The notes beneath the pieces are model-generated. The model was not told the origin of the DNA. It did no database searches and saw only the letters and a list, made by a program, of their open reading frames with translations. A stretch of DNA of 43,878 nucleotides from an uncultured Lachnoanaerobaculum sp. (GTDB lineage: Bacteria; Bacillota; Clostridia; Lachnospirales; Lachnospiraceae): the NCBI RefSeq assembly GCF_938015485.1, contig NZ_CALLVU010000113.1, forward strand, positions 1 to 43,878, read 5' to 3'. This document shows positions 25,965 to 34,855 of this stretch, one piece after another. The stretch's first letter is position 1; every line of letters begins with the position of its first letter. The position numbers were made by a program, and so were the translations under genes.

Positions 25965-25993
25965 TTGAAAAAGCTATACAACTATGCTAAAAT
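25965..25993 (+). promoter_or_regulatory. Sigma-A promoter of the SCIFF operon
   Basis: There is a -35 TTGAAA at 25965-25970, a 17-base spacer and a -10 TAAAAT at 25988-25993. Transcription would begin near 26000, about 45 bases before the SCIFF start. The Tad operon ends at 25927 and I see no clear terminator between, so some readthrough is possible. Confidence 0.8.
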
Positions 25994-26043
25994 AATTTCG
26001 CATAAAGCTTGTTGTCGGTTATCGACATAGAAGGAGAATGTTT

Positions 26044-26190
26044 ATGAAGCATGTTGTTACTTTAAATGAGAAAACTCTTAAAGAGAGCTTAAAGCGTGGT
26101 GGTTGTGGTGAGTGCCAGACTTCTTGTCAGTCAGCTTGCAAGACATCTTGTACAGTTGGAAACCAGGGCTGTGAAAACCCTAACAGATAA
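26044..26190 (+). CDS. scfA: SCIFF ranthipeptide precursor (six cysteines in forty-five residues)
   Basis: A 48-residue peptide starts at the ATG at 26044 behind AAGGAGA (26031-26037). It has the family's N-terminal leader (M-K-H-V-V-T-L-N) and six cysteines at 21, 24, 28, 32, 36 and 43 with many Ser/Thr between. SCIFF peptides are almost universal in Clostridia and are modified by a radical-SAM/SPASM enzyme that joins Cys sulfur to a partner residue as a thioether (ranthipeptide class). The maturase gene follows directly. Expression is probably high, given a good promoter before it and a strong hairpin after it. The peptide's biological function is not settled. Confidence 0.96.
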   Translation: MKHVVTLNEKTLKESLKRGGCGECQTSCQSACKTSCTVGNQGCENPNR

Positions 26191-26205
26191 GACGCTTGTA
26201 TCAAA

Positions 26206-26240
26206 CCCCCTTTTCGGTCATTGACTGTTAAGGGGGATTT
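26206..26240 (+). terminator. Hairpin between SCIFF and its maturase
   Basis: CCCCCTT at 26206-26212 pairs with AAGGGGG at 26230-26236 around a 17-base loop, followed by ATTTT. It lies 15 bases after the SCIFF stop and before the maturase ribosome binding site. It probably terminates part of the transcripts so that peptide exceeds enzyme. Confidence 0.7.
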
Positions 26241-26281
26241 TCGCGTTGTACTATTTGCTTTGTAATAGAAAGAGGAATAAT

Positions 26282-27673
26282 TTGTTACACCAGTATAAGA
26301 ATAACGGATATAATATAGTATTGGATGTCAATTCAGGTTCGGTCCATGTAGTGGATGAGCTGATGTATGATGCAATGGCTGTCGGAGAGAAGCTTATAGG
26401 TGAGATAGAAGCGCCTATAAAGCTTGACGATGAGACAAAAGCCAATATAAAAGATGCTCTTATTGACAAATACAGCGAAAAAGAGATAGATGAGGCTGTA
26501 GCCGATATACAGGAGCTTATAGATGCTGAGGAGCTCTATACAAAGGATACCTATGAGCTGTATATCAATGATTTCAAAGAGAGAGAGACTGTAGTAAAGG
26601 CACTTTGTCTGCATATTGCTCACGACTGTAATCTGGCATGTAAGTACTGCTTTGCGGAAGAAGGCGAGTACCACGGCCGAAGAGCTTTGATGAGTTATGA
26701 TGTAGGTAAAAGAGCGCTGGATTTCCTTGTTGCAAATTCAGGCAACAGAAAGAATCTTGAAGTGGATTTCTTCGGCGGTGAGCCGCTTATGAACTGGCAG
26801 GTCGTAAAGGACCTTGTAAAGTACGGAAGAAGTCTTGAGGAGCCGAACAATAAAAAATTCAGATTCACAATAACTACAAACGGTATGCTTTTGAATGACG
26901 AAATCATGGATTTTTGCAATAAAGAGATGTCAAATGTGGTACTCAGTCTTGACGGCAGAAAAGAAGTAAACGATGCTATGCGTCCTACCAGAGGAGGCAA
27001 GGGAAGCTATGATACTATAGTTCCTAAGTTTGTAAAGTTTGCAAAGAGCAGAGGCACCAAGGATTATTATATCAGAGGTACTTTTACAAGAAATAATCTT
27101 GAATTTTCAAAGGATGTAATTCACTTTGCGGACCTCGGATTTAAGCAGACAAGTATGGAGCCTGTTGTAGGCGAAGAGAGTGAAACTTACGCCATCAAAG
27201 CTGAAGATATTCCTAAGATTATGGAAGAATATGATAAGCTTGCGGTAGAGTATATCAAGAGAAAGAAGGAAGGAAGAGGATTTAATTTCTTCCACTTTAA
27301 TATAGATTTGACTCAAGGACCATGTGTTGCAAAGAGACTTTCAGGTTGCGGATCGGGTACGGAGTATCTGGCTGTAACACCTTGGGGAGATTTATATCCA
27401 TGTCATCAGTTTGTAGGTAAGGATGAGTTCTTACTTGGAAACGTGTTTGACGGTCTTAAAAGAAAAGACATCAGCAATGAGTTTAAGCTGTGCAATGTTT
27501 ATGCCAAGCCTAAGTGTAAAGATTGCTATGCAAGATTTTATTGCAGTGGCGGCTGTGCTGCAAATTCATACAGCTTCCACGGATCTATTACAGATACTTA
27601 TGATATCGGTTGCGAACTTCAAAAAAAGAGAATTGAATGTGCAATAATGATAAAAGCAGCGTTAGCTGGGTAA
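26282..27673 (+). CDS. scfB: SCIFF radical-SAM/SPASM maturase
   Basis: This enzyme uses S-adenosylmethionine and iron-sulfur clusters to install thioether bonds in the SCIFF peptide. I choose the TTG at 26282 because AAGAGG (26270-26275) precedes it by six bases and the resulting start L-H-Q-Y-K-x-N-G-Y-N-I-V-L-D matches the family (463 residues). A leader-binding N-terminal domain (about 1-100) precedes the radical-SAM barrel with C116, C120 and C123 in C-N-L-A-C-K-Y-C. The C-terminal SPASM region holds many cysteines, including C-G-S-G, Y-P-C-H-Q-F, C-K-D-C and Y-C-S-G-G-C, for two further clusters. Confidence 0.96.
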   Translation: MLHQYKNNGYNIVLDVNSGSVHVVDELMYDAMAVGEKLIGEIEAPIKLDDETKANIKDALIDKYSEKEIDEAVADIQELIDAEELYTKDTYELYINDFKERETVVKALCLHIAHDCNLACKYCFAEEGEYHGRRALMSYDVGKRALDFLVANSGNRKNLEVDFFGGEPLMNWQVVKDLVKYGRSLEEPNNKKFRFTITTNGMLLNDEIMDFCNKEMSNVVLSLDGRKEVNDAMRPTRGGKGSYDTIVPKFVKFAKSRGTKDYYIRGTFTRNNLEFSKDVIHFADLGFKQTSMEPVVGEESETYAIKAEDIPKIMEEYDKLAVEYIKRKKEGRGFNFFHFNIDLTQGPCVAKRLSGCGSGTEYLAVTPWGDLYPCHQFVGKDEFLLGNVFDGLKRKDISNEFKLCNVYAKPKCKDCYARFYCSGGCAANSYSFHGSITDTYDIGCELQKKRIECAIMIKAALAG

Positions 27674-27687
27674 AATAGGAGAAGATA

Positions 27688-30150
27688 ATGAAGGACAATA
27701 AGCAAAAGGGCTTAACCTCTCTCTTTATCACATTTGTAGTTTTGGCATTTTTAGGTTTTCTGGCTTTCAATGTTTTGCAAAGCGGAAAACACAGCAATGT
27801 AACCAAAGTGTCACATACTGCTGAAGAAACTACTATAACAAGCGCAGAGTCTTCTGCGGCGGGAGAGAGCAAAGAGAGTGCATCAAGCGTTGAGAGCACT
27901 AAAGCCGATGAAAGTTCGTCGGCAGGTGAAACTAAGGCAAATACCGAGAGTTCACAAGCTGAGCCCGGCAAAGAATCAGAGAGTGCAAATGAGAGCAAAA
28001 CTGATGAGAGCGGCAAAACTTCCAAGTTCGGTATGGGAAAGATTAAACTCGGACTTGATTTGGCAGGTGGTGTAAGTATCACTTATCAAACAGTGGAGAA
28101 GAACCCTTCCGATGAGGATATGGCGGATACCATCTATAAATTACAGCAGAGAGTTCAAAACTACTCAACAGAGGCTGAAGTTTACAGAGAGGGAACAAAC
28201 AGAATAAATATTGATATTCCGGGTGTATCGGATGCCAACGCCATCTTGGATGAACTTGGAAAACCGGGTTCATTGGTATTTTTGGATCCGCAGGGAAATA
28301 CCGTACTTACAGGCGACCAGGTGGCAACAGCCAAAGCCGGTATCGTAGATAACAACGGTAAGAGCGAGTATGTTGTATCACTTACATTTACAGATGAAGG
28401 ATCAAAGGCTTTTGCAGAGGCTACAGCAAAGCTTATCGGTCAGAGAATTGCAATTGTCTATGACAATGTAGTGTATTCAAACCCTACAGTTCAGACGGCA
28501 ATTACAGGCGGTAATGCACAGATTACAGGTATGACTTCATATGATGAAGCAAAGAATCTTGCATCTACTATTCGTATAGGTTCACTTTCACTTGAGCTTG
28601 AAGAGCTTAGAAGTAATGTTGTAGGAGCAAAGCTCGGACAGACAGCCATATCTACAAGTATGAAAGCTGCAGTAGTAGGCTTTGTGGTTTTGGCGGCATT
28701 CATGATCGGAATATTCCTACTTCCGGGTGCGGCATCTGTACTTGCGCTTGCACTTTATATCATACTTGAAGTTCTTTTGCTGTCGGCATTTGAAATCACG
28801 CTGACGCTTCCGGGTATAGCGGGTATCATACTGTCGATTGGTATGGCGGTGGATGCCAATGTTATTATCTTTACAAGAATAAAAGAAGAGATTGCACTTG
28901 GAAAGAGTGTATATGAGTCCATCAACTCAGGATTTAAGAAGGCTCTTTCAGCAATCATTGACGGTAACGTTACCACACTTATAGCTGCGGCAGTGCTTTA
29001 TATTCGCGGTTCGGGTACTGTAAAGGGATTTGCACAGACACTTGCGCTCGGTATTATCCTTTCAATGTTTACCGCACTCTTTGTTACAAAGTTTATACTT
29101 AAGGCTTTCTATAATGTAGGTCTTGACGATGCGAAGTTCTACGGCAAGAAGCCGAAGAGAGAGCCGATTAACTTTGTCGGAATGAGAAAGATTACTCTGA
29201 GTATTGCGGCTGCCATACTTATAATAGGAGTAATATTTGCAGGAATTAACAAGTCTAAGATCGGCGGATTCTTCAACTACGGACTTGACTTTAAGGGCGG
29301 TACATCAACAAATGTTACATTTGATAAGGATTACAGCCTTGAAGAGATTTCAAAGGATATCGTACCTGTAGTTGAATCTGTAACCGGTGAGGCCGGAACT
29401 CAGACTCAGAAGGTACAGGGTACAAATCAGGTAATTATAAAGACAAGATCACTTTCACTTGATGAAAGAGAGAAGTTAAATAAGGCACTTGCAGACAAGT
29501 TCGGTGTAGATGCCGAAAAGATTACTGCAGAGTCAATATCAGGTGCGGTAAGTTCAGAGATGAAAAAGGATGCTGTAGTGGCAACAGTGCTTGCGACAAT
29601 CCTTATGCTTATCTATATCTGGGTAAGATTCAGAGACTTCAGTTTTGCTGCAGGTTCAATACTTGCACTTTTACATGACGTATTTGTAGTTATAGCTTGT
29701 TATGCAATATTCCGTTGGAGTGTAGGTTCCACATTTATCGCATGTATACTTACAATCCTCGGATACTCAATCAATGCAACCATAGTTATATTTGACAGAA
29801 TAAGAGAGAATAAGGCTATCTTGCCTAGGTCAACTTCTAAGGAAGAACTTATCAACATAAGTGTTACGGAGACACTTACAAGAAGTATTTATTCTTCACT
29901 TACAACATTTATAACTATATTCATACTGTTCCTTATGGGAGTTTCTTCAATCAGAGAGTTTGCATTGCCGATTATGGTCGGAATAGTTGCAGGTACATAT
30001 TCTTCAGTATTCTTATCAAGTGTCTTCTGGTATATACTTAGCAATAAGTTTGACAAGAAGATAGAAGAGAAGAAGGCTGAGAATGCCAAGAAGAAGAAAA
30101 AGACTAAAAAAGTCGAAATAAATAAAGACAGCAACGGTGCTGTAGTTTAG
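27688..30150 (+). CDS. secDF: SecDF fused protein-export membrane protein
   Basis: SecD and SecF are fused into one 820-residue RND-type membrane protein that uses the proton gradient to help SecYEG finish export. The SecD half shows the first membrane helix (about 11-31) and the D1 motif L-G-L-D-L-A-G-G near 121-128. The SecF half begins near 500 with its own G-L-D-F-K-G-G at 532-538. About twelve membrane segments are expected. Unusual is a Ser/Glu/Lys/Ala-rich disordered insertion at about 45-111 between the first helix and the first outer domain. The C-terminus is a Lys-rich cytoplasmic tail. It starts 14 bases after the SCIFF maturase behind AGGAGAAG and is followed by tgt and yajC, a common export/tRNA block. 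Confidence 0.95.
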   Translation: MKDNKQKGLTSLFITFVVLAFLGFLAFNVLQSGKHSNVTKVSHTAEETTITSAESSAAGESKESASSVESTKADESSSAGETKANTESSQAEPGKESESANESKTDESGKTSKFGMGKIKLGLDLAGGVSITYQTVEKNPSDEDMADTIYKLQQRVQNYSTEAEVYREGTNRINIDIPGVSDANAILDELGKPGSLVFLDPQGNTVLTGDQVATAKAGIVDNNGKSEYVVSLTFTDEGSKAFAEATAKLIGQRIAIVYDNVVYSNPTVQTAITGGNAQITGMTSYDEAKNLASTIRIGSLSLELEELRSNVVGAKLGQTAISTSMKAAVVGFVVLAAFMIGIFLLPGAASVLALALYIILEVLLLSAFEITLTLPGIAGIILSIGMAVDANVIIFTRIKEEIALGKSVYESINSGFKKALSAIIDGNVTTLIAAAVLYIRGSGTVKGFAQTLALGIILSMFTALFVTKFILKAFYNVGLDDAKFYGKKPKREPINFVGMRKITLSIAAAILIIGVIFAGINKSKIGGFFNYGLDFKGGTSTNVTFDKDYSLEEISKDIVPVVESVTGEAGTQTQKVQGTNQVIIKTRSLSLDEREKLNKALADKFGVDAEKITAESISGAVSSEMKKDAVVATVLATILMLIYIWVRFRDFSFAAGSILALLHDVFVVIACYAIFRWSVGSTFIACILTILGYSINATIVIFDRIRENKAILPRSTSKEELINISVTETLTRSIYSSLTTFITIFILFLMGVSSIREFALPIMVGIVAGTYSSVFLSSVFWYILSNKFDKKIEEKKAENAKKKKKTKKVEINKDSNGAVV

Positions 30151-30157
30151 GTATTTT

Positions 30158-31288
30158 ATGAAATATGAGATAAAGGCTTTGGACAAAAAAGCTAAAAGTG
30201 CCACTATGGAGACGGTCCACGGTACGCTAGAGACTCCGCTCTTTATGAATGTAGGTACCGTGGCGGCCATAAAGGGTGCCGTATCCACCGACGACCTTAA
30301 GGAAATAGGTTGTCAGGTGGAGCTTTCAAATACTTATCACCTGCACGTAAGGACAGGTGATAAGCTTATTAAAGAATTCGGCGGTTTGCATGAGTTTATG
30401 CACTGGGATAGACCGATACTTACGGATTCGGGCGGCTTTCAGGTGTTCTCACTTGCAAAACTGAGAAAAATTAAGGAAGAAGGAGTAAACTTCAATTCAC
30501 ATATAGACGGCAGAAAGATTTTTATGGGACCTGAGGAGAGTATGCAGATACAGTCAAACCTCGGCTCCACAATAGCTATGGCGTTTGATGAATGTCCTCC
30601 GGCACTTGCCGAAAGAAAGTATATAGAAGCTTCAGTGGCCCGTACTACAAGGTGGCTGCAAAGGTGTAAGACGGAGATGGAAAGACTGAACTCTTTGGAG
30701 GATACGATTAACAAAGAGCAGCTTTTATTTGCTATCAATCAGGGCGGAATCCTTGACGATGTAAGGATTGCACACGCCAAGGAGATAAGCGACATGGATC
30801 TTGACGGCTATGCTATAGGCGGTCTGGCGGTAGGTGAAAGTCATGAGGAGATGTATCATATCTTGGATGTTACTGTAGAACATTTGCCACAGAACAAGCC
30901 TACATATCTTATGGGCGTAGGAACTCCTATAAATATTCTTGGGGCTGTGGAAAGAGGAGTGGACTTTTTTGACTGTGTATACCCGAGCAGAAACGGCAGG
31001 CACGGCCATGTATACACAAATCACGGAAAGTTAAATCTTTTTAATAAGAAGTTTGAGTTAGATAAGAGACCTATAGAAGAGGGATGCACTTGTCCTGCTT
31101 GCAGATCCTATTCAAGAGGTTATATCAGGCATCTTTTGAAAGCAAATGAAATGCTCGGTATGCGTCTTTGTGTATTGCACAATCTTTATTTCTATAATAC
31201 AATGATGAGTGAGATTCGCACAGCTATACGCGAAGGCAGATATACAGAATATAAAAATAATAAAATAAGAACAATGCTTGAGGGTTAA
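30158..31288 (+). CDS. tgt: tRNA-guanine transglycosylase (Tgt)
   Basis: This enzyme exchanges guanine 34 for preQ1 in tRNAs for Asp, Asn, His and Tyr, an early step in queuosine formation. The 376 residues match bacterial Tgt. Catalytic D90 lies in L-T-D-S-G-G-F-Q-V-F-S, nucleophile D272 in F-F-D-C-V-Y-P-S-R-N-G, and the zinc site uses C310, C312, C315 and H341. The start lies seven bases after the secDF stop with only a weak TTAGG ribosome binding site. The grouping with yajC and secDF is conserved in many bacteria. Confidence 0.97.
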   Translation: MKYEIKALDKKAKSATMETVHGTLETPLFMNVGTVAAIKGAVSTDDLKEIGCQVELSNTYHLHVRTGDKLIKEFGGLHEFMHWDRPILTDSGGFQVFSLAKLRKIKEEGVNFNSHIDGRKIFMGPEESMQIQSNLGSTIAMAFDECPPALAERKYIEASVARTTRWLQRCKTEMERLNSLEDTINKEQLLFAINQGGILDDVRIAHAKEISDMDLDGYAIGGLAVGESHEEMYHILDVTVEHLPQNKPTYLMGVGTPINILGAVERGVDFFDCVYPSRNGRHGHVYTNHGKLNLFNKKFELDKRPIEEGCTCPACRSYSRGYIRHLLKANEMLGMRLCVLHNLYFYNTMMSEIRTAIREGRYTEYKNNKIRTMLEG

Positions 31289-31299
31289 AGAGGAGAATT

Positions 31300-31605
31300 A
31301 TGAATATTTTAGCGGCAGCAAATGCAGGTGGAGGTTTTGGAGTAGGTGCTTTTGCGATGTATGTTGTGTTCATTGCAGCAATTTTTTACTTTATGGCTTA
31401 TAGACCTAATAAGAAGGAAAAGGCTAAACAGGCTGAACTTTTTGCAAGTCTTGAAGTCGGTGATACTGTAGAGACTTCAGCAGGTTTTTATGGCGTCTTG
31501 ATTGATATTACAGATGATACTGTAATAGTTGAGTTCGGAAATAACAAGAATTGTCGTATTCCGATGAGAAAAGATGCTATTATAAAAAATGAGAAAAGTG
31601 AGTAA
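31300..31605 (+). CDS. yajC: YajC, SecDF-associated preprotein translocase subunit
   Basis: This small single-pass membrane protein associates with SecDF and YidC. The 101 residues show a membrane helix near 14-32 followed by the family's Y-R-P-N-K-K-E-K-A-K motif, then the soluble domain with L-E-V-G-D-T-V-E-T-S-A-G-F-Y-G. The start at 31300 follows GAGGAG. It is the last gene before a strong terminator, completing the SCIFF-secDF-tgt-yajC unit. Confidence 0.95.
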   Translation: MNILAAANAGGGFGVGAFAMYVVFIAAIFYFMAYRPNKKEKAKQAELFASLEVGDTVETSAGFYGVLIDITDDTVIVEFGNNKNCRIPMRKDAIIKNEKSE

Positions 31606-31610
31606 AATCT

Positions 31611-31637
31611 AAGCACATCTTCGGATGTGCTTTTTTT
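31611..31637 (+). terminator. Rho-independent terminator after yajC
   Basis: AAGCACATC (31611-31619), a TTCG tetraloop and GATGTGCTT (31624-31632) form a perfect nine-pair stem, followed by T to 31637. The next gene starts only 13 bases later with no room for a promoter, so that gene must be read by readthrough or from a promoter inside yajC. Confidence 0.92.
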
Positions 31638-31649
31638 GGAAAGGCGGAT

Positions 31650-32645
31650 ATGGACAGTTATATAGTACTGGATTTGGAGTGGAATCAAAGTCCGAACGGC
31701 AGAGAATACAGCAACAAAGATCTTCCCTTTGAAATAATAGAAATAGGAGCCTTAAAACTTAATTGTGATTTGGAAATAGTCGATGAATTTCACAGAGTGG
31801 TAAAACCTACAGTGTACAAGAAGATGCATTTTAAGGTGCATGAGGTGGTGCAGATAGGTATCGGAGAGCTTAAGAGAAAGGGTGTACCCTTTGTAGAGGC
31901 TATAAATGATTTTTACAGATTTTGCGAGATAGATGACAGAAATAAAAAAAAGATAATTTGCACCTGGGGAAACCTTGACCTTGTGGAGCTTCAGAGAAAT
32001 ATAAAGTTTTACGGCGTGGAAAACAAGTTTGAATATCCGCTTTTTTATTATGATCTTCAAAAGCTTTTCAATATCAGATACCCTAACGGCGAACAGGATC
32101 GGATACCTCTTGAAAGAGCCGTGCATATGCTGGGTATTGATATAAGAAGACCGTTCCACCACGCCTTTGATGATGCTTACTATACGGCGAGGGTAATGCA
32201 GAGAATGGACTTTTGGCCTGTAAGCGAGTACTATTCACTGGATTATTACCGTGTACCGAGAAATCCTGAGGAAGAGATTTATTTACACTTTTCAGGTTAC
32301 TCAAAGTTTGTATCCACACTGTTTGATACAAAGGAGGAGGCTATATCCGATAAGCACAACTCAGACCTTATCTGTGACAGATGTAACAGGATGTTAAAGA
32401 AAAAGATAAAGTGGTTTTCTACAAATCAAAGAAACTACTACTGTATAGGTATCTGTCCGGAGCACGGATATGTCAAAGGCAAGATAAGAGTAAGAAAAAA
32501 CGACGGCAAATACTATGTGATAAAGACCACAAAGGTGGTGGATGCGGATGTGTTTGAAGAAGTAAGGCAAAAGTATGAGGAAAGCAAGATAAAGAAAATT
32601 ATAAAGAGCAGAAGAAGAAATGCCTATAATATGGGAGATGTCTAA
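31650..32645 (+). CDS. DEDDh 3'-5' exonuclease with C-terminal Cys-rich region
   Basis: This is a 331-residue exonuclease of the RNase T/DnaQ superfamily. Metal-binding residues are visible: D8 and E10 in V-L-D-L-E-W, D110 in W-G-N-L-D, and H170 with D175 in H-H-A-F-D-D-A-Y. The domain spans about 1-185. A C-terminal part (about 240-320) has C-D-R-C and later C-I-G-I-C, a possible zinc ribbon followed by a basic stretch, which may bind nucleic acid. KapD-like and inhibitor-of-KinA-pathway names are used for similar proteins, but the substrate is unknown. The start follows GGAAAGG, just after the yajC terminator. Confidence 0.85.
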   Translation: MDSYIVLDLEWNQSPNGREYSNKDLPFEIIEIGALKLNCDLEIVDEFHRVVKPTVYKKMHFKVHEVVQIGIGELKRKGVPFVEAINDFYRFCEIDDRNKKKIICTWGNLDLVELQRNIKFYGVENKFEYPLFYYDLQKLFNIRYPNGEQDRIPLERAVHMLGIDIRRPFHHAFDDAYYTARVMQRMDFWPVSEYYSLDYYRVPRNPEEEIYLHFSGYSKFVSTLFDTKEEAISDKHNSDLICDRCNRMLKKKIKWFSTNQRNYYCIGICPEHGYVKGKIRVRKNDGKYYVIKTTKVVDADVFEEVRQKYEESKIKKIIKSRRRNAYNMGDV

Positions 32646-33731
32646 TTGGAAAAAGAAACTGTTGTAAGAAAGATAGATAATAAAGATATAGAAGAATTGT
32701 ATCATGATGATAGTATAAAATTGGCGGCGGATATAATAAAGTCCGGCGGATTGGTGGCATTCCCTACAGAAACCGTATACGGTCTGGGTGCAGACGCATT
32801 TTTGGAAGAGGCTGCAAAAAAGATATATGCCGCAAAGGGCAGACCGAGTGACAATCCGCTGATAGTACATATTGCAAATGTAAATGATGTTGAAAATATT
32901 GCAAAGGACATACCCGATATTTTCTACACACTTGCAAAAAAGTACTGGCCGGGTCCTATGACCATAGTCTTGAAAAAAAGAGATATTATTCCTTACGCCA
33001 CAAGCGGCGGTCTGGACACTGTAGCTGTAAGGCTTCCAAGTAATGATATAGCAAGGGCTCTTATAGAGGTAGCAGGAGTACCTATAGCAGCACCGAGTGC
33101 AAATACCTCAGGCCGGCCTTCACCTACAAAGGCAAGCCATGTATTTGAAGATATGAACGGCAAAATAGATATGATAATAGACGGGGGTGCGGTAGGTATA
33201 GGTGTGGAGTCAACCATCATAGACCTTACATCGGATATACCTACACTCCTTAGACCGGGTGCTGTTACTCTTGAGATGTTAAGAAAGACTTGTGAAAGGG
33301 TGGATGTAGACCCTGCCATAGAGCATTTACTTACAGGAAGTGAGGCTCCGAAGGCTCCGGGAATGAAGTATAAGCACTATGCTCCGAAGGCGGATATGAA
33401 GCTTGTAAGAGGAGATGAGCGCGCGGTTTTAAGGTATATGAAAGATAGGATAAAAGACTGTGACAAAAAAACGGCTTTGCTTACCGTAGATGAACATAAG
33501 AAAGATTTGGAAGCGGAGGCAAAAGGAAAGAAAGGCATAAATATTTTAAGCCTCGGAAGTATAAAAAATCCCGACAGTATTGCACACAATCTTTTTGATA
33601 TCCTAAGAAAATGTGATGAGCTGGGTGTAGAGTACATACTTTCCGAAGTCTTTGATGAAAACGGAATAGGAAAGGCGATAATGAACAGATTAAAAAAGGC
33701 TGCAGGTTTTGAAATAATTGATGTAAGGTGA
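32646..33731 (+). CDS. tsaC: L-threonylcarbamoyladenylate synthase (Sua5/YwlC type)
   Basis: This enzyme makes threonylcarbamoyl-AMP from threonine, bicarbonate and ATP for the t6A modification at tRNA position 37. The 361-residue protein is the two-domain Sua5 form: a YrdC domain (about 25-215) with F-P-T-E-T-V-Y-G-L-G, K-x-R-P-x-x-N-P-L and P-S-A-N-x-S-G-x-P-S-P-T, then a linker A-P-G-M-K-Y-K-H-Y-A-P and a C-terminal Sua5 domain. The start is a TTG at 32646, one base after the upstream stop, with GGGAG at 32633-32637. The tight packing suggests one operon with the exonuclease. Confidence 0.95.
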   Translation: MEKETVVRKIDNKDIEELYHDDSIKLAADIIKSGGLVAFPTETVYGLGADAFLEEAAKKIYAAKGRPSDNPLIVHIANVNDVENIAKDIPDIFYTLAKKYWPGPMTIVLKKRDIIPYATSGGLDTVAVRLPSNDIARALIEVAGVPIAAPSANTSGRPSPTKASHVFEDMNGKIDMIIDGGAVGIGVESTIIDLTSDIPTLLRPGAVTLEMLRKTCERVDVDPAIEHLLTGSEAPKAPGMKYKHYAPKADMKLVRGDERAVLRYMKDRIKDCDKKTALLTVDEHKKDLEAEAKGKKGINILSLGSIKNPDSIAHNLFDILRKCDELGVEYILSEVFDENGIGKAIMNRLKKAAGFEIIDVR

Positions 33732-33734
33732 ATT

Positions 33735-34229
33735 ATGAGCGAGAAAAGAGAAGATTATATAAATTGGGACGAGTACTTTATAGGCGTGGCTAAGCTCAGT
33801 GCGAAAAGGTCTAAGGACCCTAACACACAGGTAGGTGCCTGTATAGTAAGTGAGGACAATAAGATACTTTCAATGGGCTATAACGGTTTTCCAAGGGGAT
33901 GCTCGGATGAGGAGTTTCCGTGGGGAAAGGACCTTGAACTCAGCGACCCTTACAATGCAAAGTATTTATACTCCACACATAGTGAGCTTAATGCCATATT
34001 GAACTACAGAGGCGGCTCACTTGAGGGCAGCAAGATATATGTTACACTTTTTCCTTGCAATGAATGTGCAAAGGCTATAATACAGGCAGGGATAAAGACC
34101 ATTATATATGAAGACGACAAGTATGCAAACAGCCCTTCTGTCAGAGCAAGTAAAAGGATGTTGAATGCGGCAGGAGTAAGGTACTATGAATATCAACCAA
34201 GCGGTAGAAAAATAGAGATAACGGTATGA
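33735..34229 (+). CDS. Deoxycytidylate (dCMP) deaminase family protein
   Basis: This is a zinc-dependent deaminase converting dCMP to dUMP for thymidylate synthesis. The 164 residues contain the zinc and catalytic motif H82-S-E84 and P-C-N-E-C with C108 and C111. The extra segment around residues 55-75 (C-S-D-E-E-F-P-W-G) is typical of dCMP deaminases of ComEB type. The start is three bases after the sua5-type gene and the stop overlaps the endonuclease III start by four bases. Confidence 0.92.
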   Translation: MSEKREDYINWDEYFIGVAKLSAKRSKDPNTQVGACIVSEDNKILSMGYNGFPRGCSDEEFPWGKDLELSDPYNAKYLYSTHSELNAILNYRGGSLEGSKIYVTLFPCNECAKAIIQAGIKTIIYEDDKYANSPSVRASKRMLNAAGVRYYEYQPSGRKIEITV

Positions 34230-34855
34230 CGGACAAGAGATTACAAAATATATTGGATAAACTGGATGAAGCATACGGCACTGAAAAGAAGATGTATTTG
34301 GAGTACAATACTCCGTGGCAGCTTCTTTTTGCCACTATTTTGAGTGCACAGTGTACAGATGCGAGGGTAAATATAGTTACAAGAGACCTCTATAAAAAAT
34401 ATGACAGCCTTGAAAAGTTTGCTGAGGCAAGTGTGGAGGAGATGGAAAAAGATATTCATTCCATAGGCTTTTATCACAGTAAGGCAAGAAATCTGATAGC
34501 CTGTGCAAGAAAGTTGCTTTCAGATTTTAACGGGGAGGTTCCAAGCGACCTTGAGAGTCTTTTAAGTTTGCCGGGTGTGGGAAGAAAGACCGCCAATGTA
34601 ATAAGAGGAAATATCTTTGATATGCCCAGTATTGTGGTAGACACACATGTAAAGAGAATTACAAAAAAGCTTGGGCTTACAGAAAGTGACGACCCTGTAA
34701 AGATAGAGTTTGAGCTTATGGAGATTTTGCCCAAAGACCACTGGATACTGTGGAATACCGACCTCATAACACTTGGAAGAACTATATGCATTGCAAGAAG
34801 AGAAAAATGTGATATCTGCTTTTTGAGAGAGGATTGCCCGAGTGCGAAGGTATGA
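34226..34855 (+). CDS. nth: Endonuclease III (Nth), DNA base-excision repair
   Basis: This bifunctional DNA glycosylase/AP lyase removes oxidised pyrimidines. The 209 residues carry a helix-hairpin-helix L-P-G-V-G-R-K-T with catalytic K121, catalytic D139 in V-D-T-H-V, and a [4Fe-4S] loop C188-x6-C195-x2-C198-x5-C204. The length is standard. It overlaps the deaminase by four bases (ATGA) and its stop overlaps the start of the next exonuclease in the same way, indicating translational coupling. Confidence 0.96.
   Translation: MTDKRLQNILDKLDEAYGTEKKMYLEYNTPWQLLFATILSAQCTDARVNIVTRDLYKKYDSLEKFAEASVEEMEKDIHSIGFYHSKARNLIACARKLLSDFNGEVPSDLESLLSLPGVGRKTANVIRGNIFDMPSIVVDTHVKRITKKLGLTESDDPVKIEFELMEILPKDHWILWNTDLITLGRTICIARREKCDICFLREDCPSAKV

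Noticed and set aside
27588..28082. Open frame of 164 codons on the - strand at the maturase/secDF junction
   Set aside because: It is the mirror of the Ser/Glu-rich SecDF tether and the SPASM end, giving a Leu/Ser-rich low-complexity product with no start signals.
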